This document shows positions 36,401-47,601 of a DNA stretch of 64,000 nt, in pieces. The position numbers were made by a program, and so were the translations under genes. This DNA comes from Lasiosphaeris hirsuta. Taxonomy: Eukaryota > Ascomycota > Sordariomycetes > Sordariales > Lasiosphaeriaceae. The stretch lies in NCBI GenBank assembly GCA_030549175.1, contig JAUKUA010000001.1, positions 3,720,001 to 3,784,000 on the forward strand, in the 5' to 3' direction. Under the pieces are notes generated by a model. That model was not told the origin of the DNA, ran no database searches, and saw only the letters and a program-made list of their open reading frames with translations. Numbering within the stretch: the first letter of the stretch is position 1; each line of letters starts with the position of its first letter.

Positions 36401-38157
36401 GGAGGGACCTCGGGCATAATAAACACGAAGCCTTCTGTCGACGAAGGCGGGTCGGAATGTATTGTTATGTTGCCTTCCACCTTCAACAACGTCGAGCCAT
36501 CAATGAGGGATTTGGATTGCGGGTAAATAGCGTAGGCGGAGTAGGCATCAGTGATGGATGCGATAGGTCGAGAGTGTTTCTTCTTCTTGTCGGCCTCCTT
36601 TTTCGAGTCGTAAAATCTAACTTCGCCCTTTAATATCGGAGCGTGAGATCGGTCGTAGGGAGATCGCTTCTTGAGATCCTTTTGTGATCTTTGATACTCC
36701 TTCTCATTCGGGGGCTCGATGACGCACCAACAGCGCCTCCATGGGACGCCGGCCCCGAACCTCACCCGAACCCATTCTTGAACAGGGACTCTTGCCCGCT
36801 CCATGATTACGTTGATGCCATTAAGGGTCTTTCCTTTACCCGCGATTAATGCTCCGGTGTAAGCCTCCTGGAGCGTCGAGTGCTCGTACATGGCGAGCCG
36901 TATCCCCGAGGTCCACTGGATTAGGGAGTGATGCGAGTTAAAGTGGAGAAGATAGCGGTTTCGTCCAGCAGTGCTGATACTGAGGATGTTCTGCAGCGGT
37001 TGCTCATCATTTGTCCGCGTCGGAAGCGACTCAATCTACACTTTGTCAACACTGTCACGCAGAACGGCAGCGAGGTAAATTTCATCCTACCATCTTGATT
37101 GACGCATCTGTCAAGTTTATAAACTTCGGGAGCACTTCTCCTTCTTCCCCAGCGGCATCGAGCTCAGCGGCATCCCAGAGCGACAGCACGGTGCCGACGA
37201 GCTGAGCGAAGCATTCGGTCCATGTTCGATCCGAGTTCGGCCGTCCCTCTGCAGGCACGTTAGCAAAGCCCGCCGTAGGAAGTAGATAAGAGAGGAGGCC
37301 CACGCACTGATATCCTGGTCATCCAGTTTTAGAAAATAACCCTCTTGGTAAAGCTTGTTTGAATGGCTGTTGAGGAAGGTGAAGATAGGTTGGAGCTCAG
37401 GGAGAGTCTCCTCATTGAGGTCCATGAGGGGCGGCTGGAACGTCTGCACCATAGAAGAGGGGCGCGACTCTCGTCCTGATCCACCCTCTGGGTTAGAGGA
37501 TGTGGATGTAGTTATAGAAACAGGCCCGACAGCATGCTCGCCGTTGGCTGTGGGAGACGCTGGCGATGTCGGCGAGGTAGGTGTTGTGGTATCGGGCGGA
37601 GAATGACGAGAGTCTTCGAGCTGGGGCGGCGACGGGGTAGAATCCGGTTTTGCACGGGAATTGCAAGGAATGTCCCTTGCGGGCGAAGGTGCGGGCGTGG
37701 GAGTGCGCGAAGACAGCTGGGATATAAACGAGAGTACTTTTCAATGACGCGCCAGTGGTCAGCATATAAACGCACCGAAGACTCCAAATTACAAAGCTGG
37801 CTATTGTTCAGCGAGTATTTTTGGTCACTGGCCCGGCCACCTGACGACGCAATCACAGTGCAGCAAGCCCAGGGGCGCCAGGGACGCCCAGACAAGGCGG
37901 GCTAAGGGTGGGTGGGTTATGGTGGGTTATGATTATGGTGGGATAATGGCCAGACCGAAACCGTTGCCGGCTTTTGTACCAAACAATCACCAAATATTCG
38001 CCCAATATCGCAGCCGCGCGTGCTTCGGCGCTCGGCAGTGCATTCGGTGCAAGGGTTGAAACGCAAGCTCGCAAGCCAAACAGGCCAAAAGACGCATGAC
38101 GGGGGTTGGAATTGAGCGAGGGTCAGGTCAGAAAAACATACCTCGATTTCGACCCAT
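33451..38157 (-). CDS. CAF120: CAF120/Skg3-type PH-domain protein, CCR4-NOT associated
   Basis: Well-supported exons are 37736 (or 37716)-37308, 37248-37091 and 37035-33451. The first splices as DDQDI|K-GRPNSDRTWTECF and the second as KM|IESLPTRTNDEQPLQ. The protein has PH-like regions: YQEGYFLKLDD … LVGTVLSLWDAAELDA, then WVRVRFGAGVPWRRCWCVIE and EGFVFIMPEVPP. A very long Pro/Gln/Ser-rich tail follows, so most of its roughly 1390 residues are disordered. In yeast, Caf120 associates with the CCR4-NOT deadenylation/transcription complex. The extreme 5' end is uncertain. One candidate is a 16-base first exon, 38157-38142 (ATG … CGAG before a GTATGT donor), joined in phase to 37736 through a 405-base intron. 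It yields MGRNR|VLSFISQLSSRTP, but its acceptor (GAAAAG) is unusual. A better-looking acceptor (ATATCCCAG, exon from 37716) has no obvious first exon. Identity is firm; the start is not. Confidence 0.85.
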
Positions 38158-41100
38158 TTTTCTGGTCGTTTCCTGGCCTCAGAGAGGCCTTGCCTGTCCC
38201 TGTGTCCCCGCGCTTCGGCTCCCTCTTGGTGTGCTTGGTCCGGGCTTGGCGTTTGGTGGGTGGTCTGCTGGCAGGTGCCCAGGTGCTTGGTAGCTTGCTG
38301 GCGGCACAAGGAAAAGGGAACGTCGTGCCCGGCACTGAGAAAAGAGGTGATAATGGCCCCAGGGCTTCTAGAAAAGGGCCTCAGAAGGACCTTACGTCAA
38401 CGAGCAGCCGGGACGGCACAGAGATATAGAAAACCCGAGCAGACGCAGGGTCTAGACAGGACTTCGCTGGCGAGGGGGTTCTGGGACCGCCCTGGCACTG
38501 GCTGGGACTCGTATCAAAGATTCGTGACAAGGGTCCTAGATCTTAGCCTCTTAGGTCATTCTTCGCTTGGCCGTCGCTCCATTCGGGAAGCCGCTGTGCG
38601 TCTCAGGCCGCTGGCGCGCTGGCGTGGAGGTGCGGAAGGCTCGGGGAAAGGTGCTCACTCAAACTGCAGGGCCGGGCAAGGCGGGTTCGCTGTATTTGCT
38701 TGGGGTTCGTTGCGTGTGCTCTGGGGCAGCCTGGGTTTATTGGTTGGTCGGCAGTCTGAAGGGGCTGGTTGGGAACGCGTAACCGCTCAGGAAATGGGAC
38801 TGTTGCAGACAAGAGCCAGCAAAGCCCCCAGCTGGTGCCTGCTTCCAAGTCCTGAGTCGTCCCCAGTCGCCAGCTACGGAAACCGGTGCGTCTGCTGACG
38901 TTGGCGACGTCGCCAATGAAGGAATACTTGTCGCGGAGCGGCTGGGCCGATATAGAGAGCGCGCCGGGCAGAGAAGAGTACTGACTATGCCAGGATAGGC
39001 GTGCTCACTTGGCACTCGATGTCAAGTGACACCACGACAGTCTTTCCCTGCTTCTGAGCTTTACGACTCAGTCCCCCAGGTGATGGAACGCGGATTCCTA
39101 ATGCACCTCACAGAATAACTAGTGTAGAGGCCGGCCCCAGCACTGGAGGGATGCCCTAGCAAGAACAGATCCGGAACGGCAACCAACCTTGGGTCGGAAG
39201 GTCTTTGTTTCTCGTTTCCAGGTCGGCCGTGGGAAATAGGGGACGGAGGATCAAGGATGTGGAATGTAAGCAGCCCGGATAGATCAGATCGTTGAGGAAT
39301 GGTGCGGGTGAACCAGCTGCCAATCGGCTTCTGAGGGCGCACAGGGGCAACACGGTAAGGGCAATGCGGGCGCAATATCGAAAAGTTTAAATAAATGTCA
39401 GTCGGTAAAAAAAAAAGGCAGTTGGGCAGCTCGTGTCAAACCCCTCGCACAGGCTCAATGGCAGGAGCTCAACACGACGCAAACAATCGGCACAGCGGAA
39501 GATGCAGAGGCGCCGTCTCGTATTTGACCGTGGCACGCCGAGCCCAAAAGTTCCAATTTGGCTCCGGGTGTGCCGGCCTTTCGCCCTCGCTCAACTAGCC
39601 GGACGCGGCGGGACAATCTGCGCGCGTCACATTTCAAGTTGATGGGCGCCCAGGGCAAGCTGGGCATTACGCCCGTCGCCGTCACACATCGTGTTGTCGA
39701 TAAGCAGCGTTCTACCAACATCCCCAGTAGAGGCAGCCAAATGGCCCGAGCCGCAATCTTCTGGGTCTGTGAGGAAGAAAGAGGGATCACAATGTGCTGA
39801 TCAGTCCGCTGAAAGTCTCGATCGAGCCTAGGTTGACTCTCGCTAGAGCTGCGTAGGCGGCCATTCCTGCCTGTGCGCTAATAACAGGCGTGCACTAGTA
39901 CTACGTCATGAACCGCATTGCGACGCTAGCTTCCATTGCACGTCCTCCAAACCCGGGAAATCCTGCCCACTGCCCCAACAGGTCTTTACGCATTTTGCGG
40001 TGTTTTTACAAGTCCATGGAGGTGGGCTTGTTGGACAACACCAGGTGAGGGGCAGTGACAGCGCCAAAGTCCCATTTTGACTGTTTACAGGGAAGTTCAT
40101 TGGCTACCTGGCCATCAAGTGCTCGGATGACGGAACCAGAAATCTGCAAAAGGTCTGTCGCCAATCGCTCGGCCGAAGTTGGCGTTGCGGGAGCGCCGAC
40201 CCGACAACCTGAGCTGACGACGCTCCCGCCCCAAGGAAATCCTGGAGCACTTGTTTCCTGCGTTACACTAACCATTGAAGTCCAGCGATATGCGTGTTGG
40301 GTCGGGAATGCGATTTCTGATTCGTTGGCTTACACTACACTCTAGCTCTGTTCGATATATTGAACTTGAGCCATAAAACCTCGCTCACATTGAATCAGCG
40401 TCTCTAATGGTTTGAAAGACATGATTAGTATTTCTAATGGCATTTCCTACATCTAAAAAGAGCTCATACGTTTCAAGATATGAGGTCACGAGGACATAGA
40501 AGAGGTCACCATTGGGTGTCGGGGCATACCCGTGACTTTTTCTCATATTCGCATCTTTGACGTCTACTCCTTCTTCATCAACCCCAATGCAACAAGTCTT
40601 GCCATCTAAGAATGGTTAATTTGGTTTATTTCCAGAAACCTAATCAAATTATCGCAGGAGCTTCCTGCATGCCCGTCTTCTGGATGATTCACAGCGTCCT
40701 TCAAACACTCTTCGCCGATAGCATTTCCGGCAAGCTATCCCTACAGGCATAAAGGCCCTGATCCACAACCGGCCAGCCTGGCGCCATACCAGGCAAAAGT
40801 TACTTTTAGCCAAGTGGGTTAGGTCAGATGTACTTGTACTGCTGGCCTGTGCTAGAGTGGCTGTTATGAGGGCTAGAGTGGCTATTTTGAGGGCTAGGGT
40901 TTAGTGTGTGGGAGCTTACGCGCTGTAATTATAGTGGGATTTAGTGAGGCAGTGTGCTGTAGCCCGCTATAGATATAGAAGGAGGTACCTAAAAGTCGTA
41001 CCAGGCTGGCCCCAGAATTGGCTAGTGTGACTGCACCTCGAATTTAATGCCCAAAATGATAAAGCGATAGGTGCTACAAGTCGAATAATCCGTGTAGATA

Positions 41101-43026
41101 AGGTGGACCCGTCCCATCGTGGGCACATTTTAGCAGGGTGGTTTGAACTTGAACCCGCTAAAAGAACAGGAGTCCGAGTGAGGTTCATGAGGATGGCCGG
41201 GGCTGACAGGTTTCTTGTCAGAAAGTTGGCAAGCACTGTCTGTCAATTTTTCCATCTCCGTAAAAGGTTGTGTCCTGCACGACACGCGTGTTTCTGTCGT
41301 AAAGACTATGATGTCTATCGTTTTGAAACGGTATAGCGACACTTGCATAGCTCTACTGGCGCCTCGCTGGTTCGACTTTGTCCCTCCAATTCAGACAATA
41401 TGCTTTCAGAGGCGGAAGTCAATGGCTGTTGGTTGCCGAGGTAAATAATGAAAGCAAATACCAAGAAAAAGAAAGAGCGAGACAATTCACCAGAAGCCGT
41501 CTTTTTGACGTGCTAACCCGGGGCCACTTACTTGTTGGGCTATCTCGCCTGAGTGATACTTGGTTTGCTGGCAAGTCGAACATATATATCAACTTTCGTG
41601 GGTCATCATCCTTTTACTCCGTCTGATCAGAGTGTCCCTTCCTAACCGACAGTCAGCGCTCCCCCACCCCGCACGCAGAACCTGGCACTACACTTGTGAA
41701 TACGAACCCACTCAATTGCTTAGGGAACTGAGTATTATTGATGGTGTCAATGACCTTGAGTGTCCTGAAACGTGGCTTCCACCGCTTCCACCGATGGAAA
41801 ATAGTCCATGACGCCATTCCTGCAGACACCCTGCGATTCTCACCGCAACAATGGCAAAGTCAGATCGAATCAATTGATGGTCTTTCCGAAAGAAAAAAAA
41901 AAAGCAATGTGAAAAAGTAAAGATGCATCTTTCGGATGGCAGACAATGAGCAGCCATCCGAGCCATTTTCCCCTTCCCCTCACCGGTTCGTCGCAGCGAC
42001 AAACACGCCCTCGCCAATCCCGTCTAACGCCCATCTGACGCCCTCGAAGGCCGGGTAGTCAACGCACAAAATATCTGACAAACAAGCCGCAAAGAGACGC
42101 CACCCATGTGGGCGACGCGATCGCCGACCCCATGTTTCCATGTTCCAATAAGGCTGGAGAACGCGTTGGGGAAGAACTGGCTGCCGGAACACAGCCGGCA
42201 GAACCGGGCTGGTCAGCTGTTGCTCTCCAATCATGATCCTTCCAGACCCGTCAGCCTGGAAAGAGGCGTCCCTGAAAGCTTGGCGCCGGGAGGGATAAAT
42301 ACTCCGCCGACCGTGTTGAGCCTATGAAAAGCCCCTGTCAAATCGAGGGGCCAGGAGACAGAGGGACGGTCGCGCCCTGGCGCCCTGTGCGCACACACGG
42401 CGCGGTGTGAACTGAGACCTCCATACTCACAATTTCTGGGACGACTGGTTGAGTCCTGTGATGCCCCTCGCACCTCCACCGAGTCTCTGGTGCACCTGAC
42501 GGGCTCACTCCTCTCTATCGAGTGCACCGCGCCCCCAGCCATCCCTCCCATTTTCCTGCCGACGATTCTAGTACTTTCTTTTTTACATGAATGTCTGTGG
42601 TCTTTTCTATCGTACATTGTGCATTGTGCATGGAACGAGCTGTTGCACGCGGTCGTTGACCGTTTCCCGGCAATAATTCCGTTTCGCTGCCCACGAAGTA
42701 CACACCGCGCAACACCACGGAAACGTGGTCACCCGCCGACTAGATTGCGGACCCGCTGCTTCGACCTTGCTCTTCTGATTATTTGACCGTCTGACTGACT
42801 ACCATTGCTTTGGTTTGGCTTTCTGTGGTCCGAGTACATACTGCCGTCCTCGATCGAGAGCTGCATCATTGCCGCGAAGCATCAATAGGAAGTGCGCCGG
42901 GGCTATACCCGACTTCACCTTATACACCGACGATAATTCAACCTGCTGCCTACACACCCCCGAATATCCACGCACTTTGCCCGAGCCCCGGCCAAGAAAA
43001 TTGTCCGCTCGGTTCGAACCCGCTCA
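38158..43026. other. 4.9-kb region with no supported gene
   Basis: The largest gene-poor interval. Bases 38160-39050 are GC-rich and contain long chance open frames. Bases 40300-41600 are AT-richer, with a short tandem repeat at 40851-40899. On the minus strand, 40605-40385 is open for about 70 codons with a coding-like composition (for example SHGYAPTPNGDLFYVLVTSY) behind an acceptor-like TTCTTAG, but no start and no clear upstream exon. Bases 42400-43026 are pyrimidine-rich and most likely the promoter and leader of the kinase gene. Gene relics or a non-coding RNA are possible; none is demonstrated. Confidence 0.4.
40851..40899. repeat. Short tandem repeat, 21-base unit, about 2.3 copies
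   Basis: GCTAGAGTGGCTGTTATGAGG at 40851-40871 is followed at once by a copy with three differences (40872-40892) and a 7-base partial third copy. It lies in the AT-richer part of the gene-poor interval. Confidence 0.75.
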
Positions 43027-46000
43027 ATGGATTACTATGAGGATTCGCAGCCGACTCAAGGTTTGCTTCGTCCGATGATTTAACCTGCATTATTGCAAAG
43101 TCGCTGACCAAACATTGCATCTGTAGCGACGCAAACTGTCGTCGACCCGCGCCGGTTAGGCGAACAGAACTCGGGCCTTAGCGACGAAGACATATCCGAC
43201 ATTATTTGCATACTGGTGCCATACTCGGAGAGTGCTCGTCAGGAGTTGAAGAGGATTGCTGATGAAAACTCTCGACATATGCTCGCACGCGATGAAGCCG
43301 ACCAGGTGGACATCAACTACGAGCTCGAAGACAACGTTCAGAACTTTGGGCTGGTGCAGCAGAGCGTTGGAGATCATCATATTGCCCTGCGGTTCTCAGT
43401 TGAGGTCAAGAATCCTCTGCAAGGCTTCACCTTCGGTCGAAACCCTTCTCGCTGTGACATCAGCATCGACAATGATCCTAAGCGCCGTCTCAGCAATGTG
43501 CACTTTCGCATCTATCTCAACGAGTACGCTGTTTTGATGTTGGAGGATCAGTCTACAAACGGAACCATTGTCGATGAACAGCTCCTCAAGAAGAAGGCAA
43601 ACCCAACCGGCCCCACGAAGAGGACCCTGAGCAGCGGTTCAAAAATTAGGATTCTCATGTTCCGGGATACTGACGACCTCGTATTCCTTGTTCGCATACC
43701 CCTCCGCGACGGTAGGTACCAGGCAGCTTACCAACGAAACCTAGCGGCCTATATGGGCAGCTTAGAACAACTGCGGAGGCAGCAGCTGGTAAATGAGCAA
43801 CGCCCGGTTGATGTCAACAAGACTATCATTCCTGGGCCTGGGGGACATGTAAGCCACCTGCTCTTCTACGGGAGCATCGTGCTGATAAAAGTAACCAGGT
43901 TGATATCTTCAAGCCTTCGGCGAACAAACCCCGTGCTGTTGTTTGGGACACGGCTCGCAAGGCCCCGTTAGCCGAAGAGACGCAACAAATCGTGCCCTTC
44001 GATCGCCTGCCAAAGTCGTGGAGCGGGTCGGATAGATACAATCGTGTGGGCGAAATCGGTAAGGGCGCCTTTGCCGTCGTCTACAAGGTGACGTCCAAAT
44101 TCAGCGGTCTGCCTTTTGCGGCCAAGGAATTAGACAAGCGTAAGTTCATGAAGAACGGCGTTCTCGACCAAAAGGTGGAGAATGAAATGAAAATCATGCA
44201 GCAGGTCAAACATGTAAGTCAACACGTCCTCACAAAGCAGGTATCGTGCTCATACTTCAACCAGCCACACATTGTGAATTATGTCGAGCATCTAGACTGG
44301 GATGACAGACTTCTCATCATAATCATGGAATACATCGCAGGAGGCGATCTGGGAAAGCTAATTGCCGAATTCGGGCCGTTGACCGAGATGGAAGTCAGAA
44401 GCATTGCTAGGCAGCTGCTCGATGCGATCGGATACTTACACGATAAGAATATCACACATCGTGATGTGAAGCCAGACAATATCCTCGTCAGCTCTCGCAA
44501 TCCCCTGATTGTCAAACTCACAGATTTTGGCCTGTCGAAGATGATTGACAACGAGGAGACGTTCCTCCGAACCTTTTGTGGTACTCTACTCTACTGTGCC
44601 CCGGAGGTGTATTCGGAGTTCACCGAATACGATGATTACGGCCGACGCCATCCTCGTAATCGGCACTATCGAGCAGCTCCCGGTCAAAGATATGATCACG
44701 CTGTTGACATTTGGTCCCTTGGCGGTGTCCTGTTCTACGCCCTCACCAAAAAACCACCATTCCCAGCTAAAAATGGCGCAAGTCATTCAGAACTCCTACA
44801 TCAGATTATGACCAGGCCGTTGGACATGACCCCGCTTGTCAATGCTGGTGTCTCACACGTTGGGATTGACTTTTTGTCACGGATGCTCGACAGGCGACCT
44901 GAATCGAGAGCGGACGTGGAATATTTGCAACAACACCCTTGGGTTAGCGAGCTGACCTCGCAGTCGTGCGATGAAGTCTCGGACGAGGAGCTTCGTATTG
45001 ATGCTTCTCAGCTGAGCCTGATAGACAAAGACAGTGAAGAAACAGTGGAGCTGGAGGAGTTGATTCCCGATAGCGATGATGAGATCCTAGACGATGAAGA
45101 AGTTAATGACGAGAACCATTTCAGTGGTTACGAGTCAGAGAAAGAGAACTATACCTTTGGGCCCGGGAACGGCGATCCGGGTGCCCATCGGCTTTTTGGA
45201 GAGGTCAACGCTTCGGCGTTGGGAAGCTCTGGTGTGATTCCGGCTGAGCGCCTGAACCTTCCCGTCTCAGCATCAAGCTTCGCGACGACCGAGATCCTTG
45301 GTGGCGGTGTCACTGAGATCCGCGACAGCTTTGACTCGTCAAACGACAGTTTAACGCCCCGGGAACACTCTCAACTATCGCAACCGAACTCGGGGAACCT
45401 CCGGACTTCGGTTCTGTTGGCCAATCGACGTAAGCCGGCAGATGAACTGAACAGCACGTTTGACGAAGCATCACAGAGCTTGGGCGGTGCCGAATCCATT
45501 CTTGAACATCTCAATATGAAGTCGCGTGCCGTGTCACTCCGTTCCGGTAACAACGACCTGAATATGAGCAAGCGCAAGCCCTCATTCGGAAGCAGCGATG
45601 AAACAGAGGCACCGACTATCCAAGATCGGCGTGTTCTCAAGCGACTTCGCTCAGAGGGCTCGGTGGATTCTGCATCCAGGGGCTCTGTCGATGACCCCGA
45701 GTACGACCTTTTTGCCCATATTCCATCGATTGCTCGGGCTCAGTCTGGTCGTCAGATCGATACCCCAGTACACAAATCCACATTTTGGTCAGCCCAAGAC
45801 CGGAAAACCTGGCATCTGAAATATCCCGAGATGACTCAACTGCAGCTCGACGCATTCAAGATCGCAGCGACGGCCCGCTCCGAGGATTTTGGCCCAGGCA
45901 AGACGCCCCTGTGGGAGTTGGCCATGAAGTATTTCCCTCCTACCTTGCCAGAAGAAGCTGTGCCCAACCTAGGCAAAGCAAGCCGCTCTGCAAATAAGAC

Positions 46001-46934
46001 GCTCGACGCAGTTCCGCCTACTGGGGCAGACAGCACGCAGCATATACCAGATACACAGGATCCAAACGCGCACCTCATTGCACAGCCGGATCCGATGGAC
46101 AAGCGAATCGCAGCATTGCTCCAGTCTACCCCAGCATCAGCTGTCCCAGATATATCCGTGTTCGTCACCGAGTCCATGGCGTCGTGGGGGAGAGCCCCAG
46201 AGAATACTCGTTCGTATTCACCGAAGACTGAGGCCAAAGTGCCCAAGTACGCTTTCAAGATTATCCTCTGGAAGGAGGACTTTGATCCATGCAAGTACGT
46301 TCGGCCCTGGAACCGCCCTCCCGTCACAGACGAAAGCTTGTTCCACTTCTATATCGCAACAAAGGCGACAAATGGTATATATATCAATGGGAAGCACCTC
46401 CCTTCGGTCAATTGCAAGAACCCCGCCAGCCCCTGTACATTTTGGATACGACTTCATAATGGAGATAGTGTAGTTATCTGGCAGACGGGCGATGGAGCTT
46501 ACAAAACGGAGCTTACCTTCACATGCGATTGGGGTGGCAGCGCAGAAGCCAGGCCCAGGGGATCGCATCCAACATATGCTCCAGAGCTTGTCGCAAAGCG
46601 CCTGGACGAGTTGTGTGTCCGCACCGAGAGGAAGATGCGTAGTCTTTCTGAGCATGACGTTAGGATGGAAGAAGCGAACCACGACGTTGATGAGCGCACC
46701 CTTCGCATTGCGCAAGAGCGGGACCGTTCCCGAGCCTTCGAGTTCAAGCGTCTTGAGGCATGTCGCGCACTTCAGGCACGGAGGGGAAGCCCTGGCCCCT
46801 ATGGAGGGGACTCCTCGCCGAACACACAAAACGCATATGTGCGTGCGGCACATTTTCCGGGGAGCCGGACAGTGCCGACGTTCCGACCTATGTCTCCGAG
46901 TGCGACGGATGTATTGAGGGGGGCCAGGAGGTAG
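43027..46934 (+). CDS. Rad53/Chk2-type checkpoint kinase with FHA domain
   Basis: Four exons (43027-43060, 43127-43848, 43899-44213, 44265-46934) give 1246 residues. The first 14 residues hold one SQ and two TQ sites (SQPTQ|ATQ), targets typical of Mec1/ATR and Tel1/ATM. An FHA domain follows, about residues 95-205, with FTFGRNPSRCDI, RLSNVHFRIY and DQSTNGTIV (phosphothreonine-binding Arg, Ser, His and Asn-Gly present). The kinase domain covers about 295-590: GEIGKGAFAVVYK, AAKELDK, THRDVKPDN (about residue 423), DFGLSKM, CGTLLYCAPEV, HAVDIWSLGG. All catalytic residues are intact. The C-terminal part is acidic, then has a folded-looking region (about 1016-1120: YAFKIILWKEDFDPCKYVRP, IYINGKHLP) that could be a divergent second FHA, as in Rad53. 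The third intron (44214-44264) is 51 bases and stop-free. The family is clear. Which of the fungal Chk2-like kinases this is (for example Neurospora mus-59 or prd-4) I cannot decide. Confidence 0.88.
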
Positions 46935-47601
46935 ATCTCTACCGATGGAGACAGATCGATGGTTTGTCACTGTTTCAAGCAGGAAAGTCTTGATTCATTT
47001 GGGAATTTCTTTTATGCCTGGCGAAAGGAGCACACCTGTCGTCTCAACTCTAATGTTGGATCTGACCGTTCTATCATCTGGATCCCGGTGTATCTCTGTG
47101 CTCTTTTCTTCTTGTTCTCTAAGATTTGGAGTTCTTTATTTTCGGACGGGAAACGGGCGCATTGAAAACAAGACTATCAATGTTTGGTGGAAACATGTTG
47201 ATACATTACATACAACAACTATACCGTACCGGAGGCGTGGGGTTGAAGGCGTTCTTTTTTGCTCTTTTATTATTCCTTTTGCCAGGTGGTAATTCGTCAC
47301 CATTGTTAATTGAAGGGTTGGGGGTGTAAAGGGGCTAGCGATTCAAGGATGCTGCTAGGCATATAGACGGGTATTTATTCGCATTGGCATATAGAGGGAA
47401 GCCGCTCGGTCTCGTTCAATGTGCGAGCAGGTGGAAACTAGGCAGCTGTGAGCTTTGGATTCATATAAACCATGTTGCTTGCACATAAAACTGCCCAAAG
47501 GCCTCTTATGTGCTCGCTCCTTGGCTACTCTAGCATTGTATGAGAAAATAAGTAGGCGAGTCCAGCAGACATACTAATTTGCGCTTTGACATGCTCTTAT
47601 C
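46935..47601. other. Tail-to-tail spacer
   Basis: 3' regions of the kinase (+) and the zinc-motif gene (-). T-rich at 47250-47300. No gene recognised. Confidence 0.5.

Noticed and set aside
38260..38898. 212-codon open frame in GC-rich sequence
   Set aside because: Rich in Arg/Gly/Trp as expected of chance frames in GC-rich DNA; no family recognised.
41140..41175. B-box-like GGGTTCAAGTTC on the minus strand
   Set aside because: No cloverleaf can be drawn around it.
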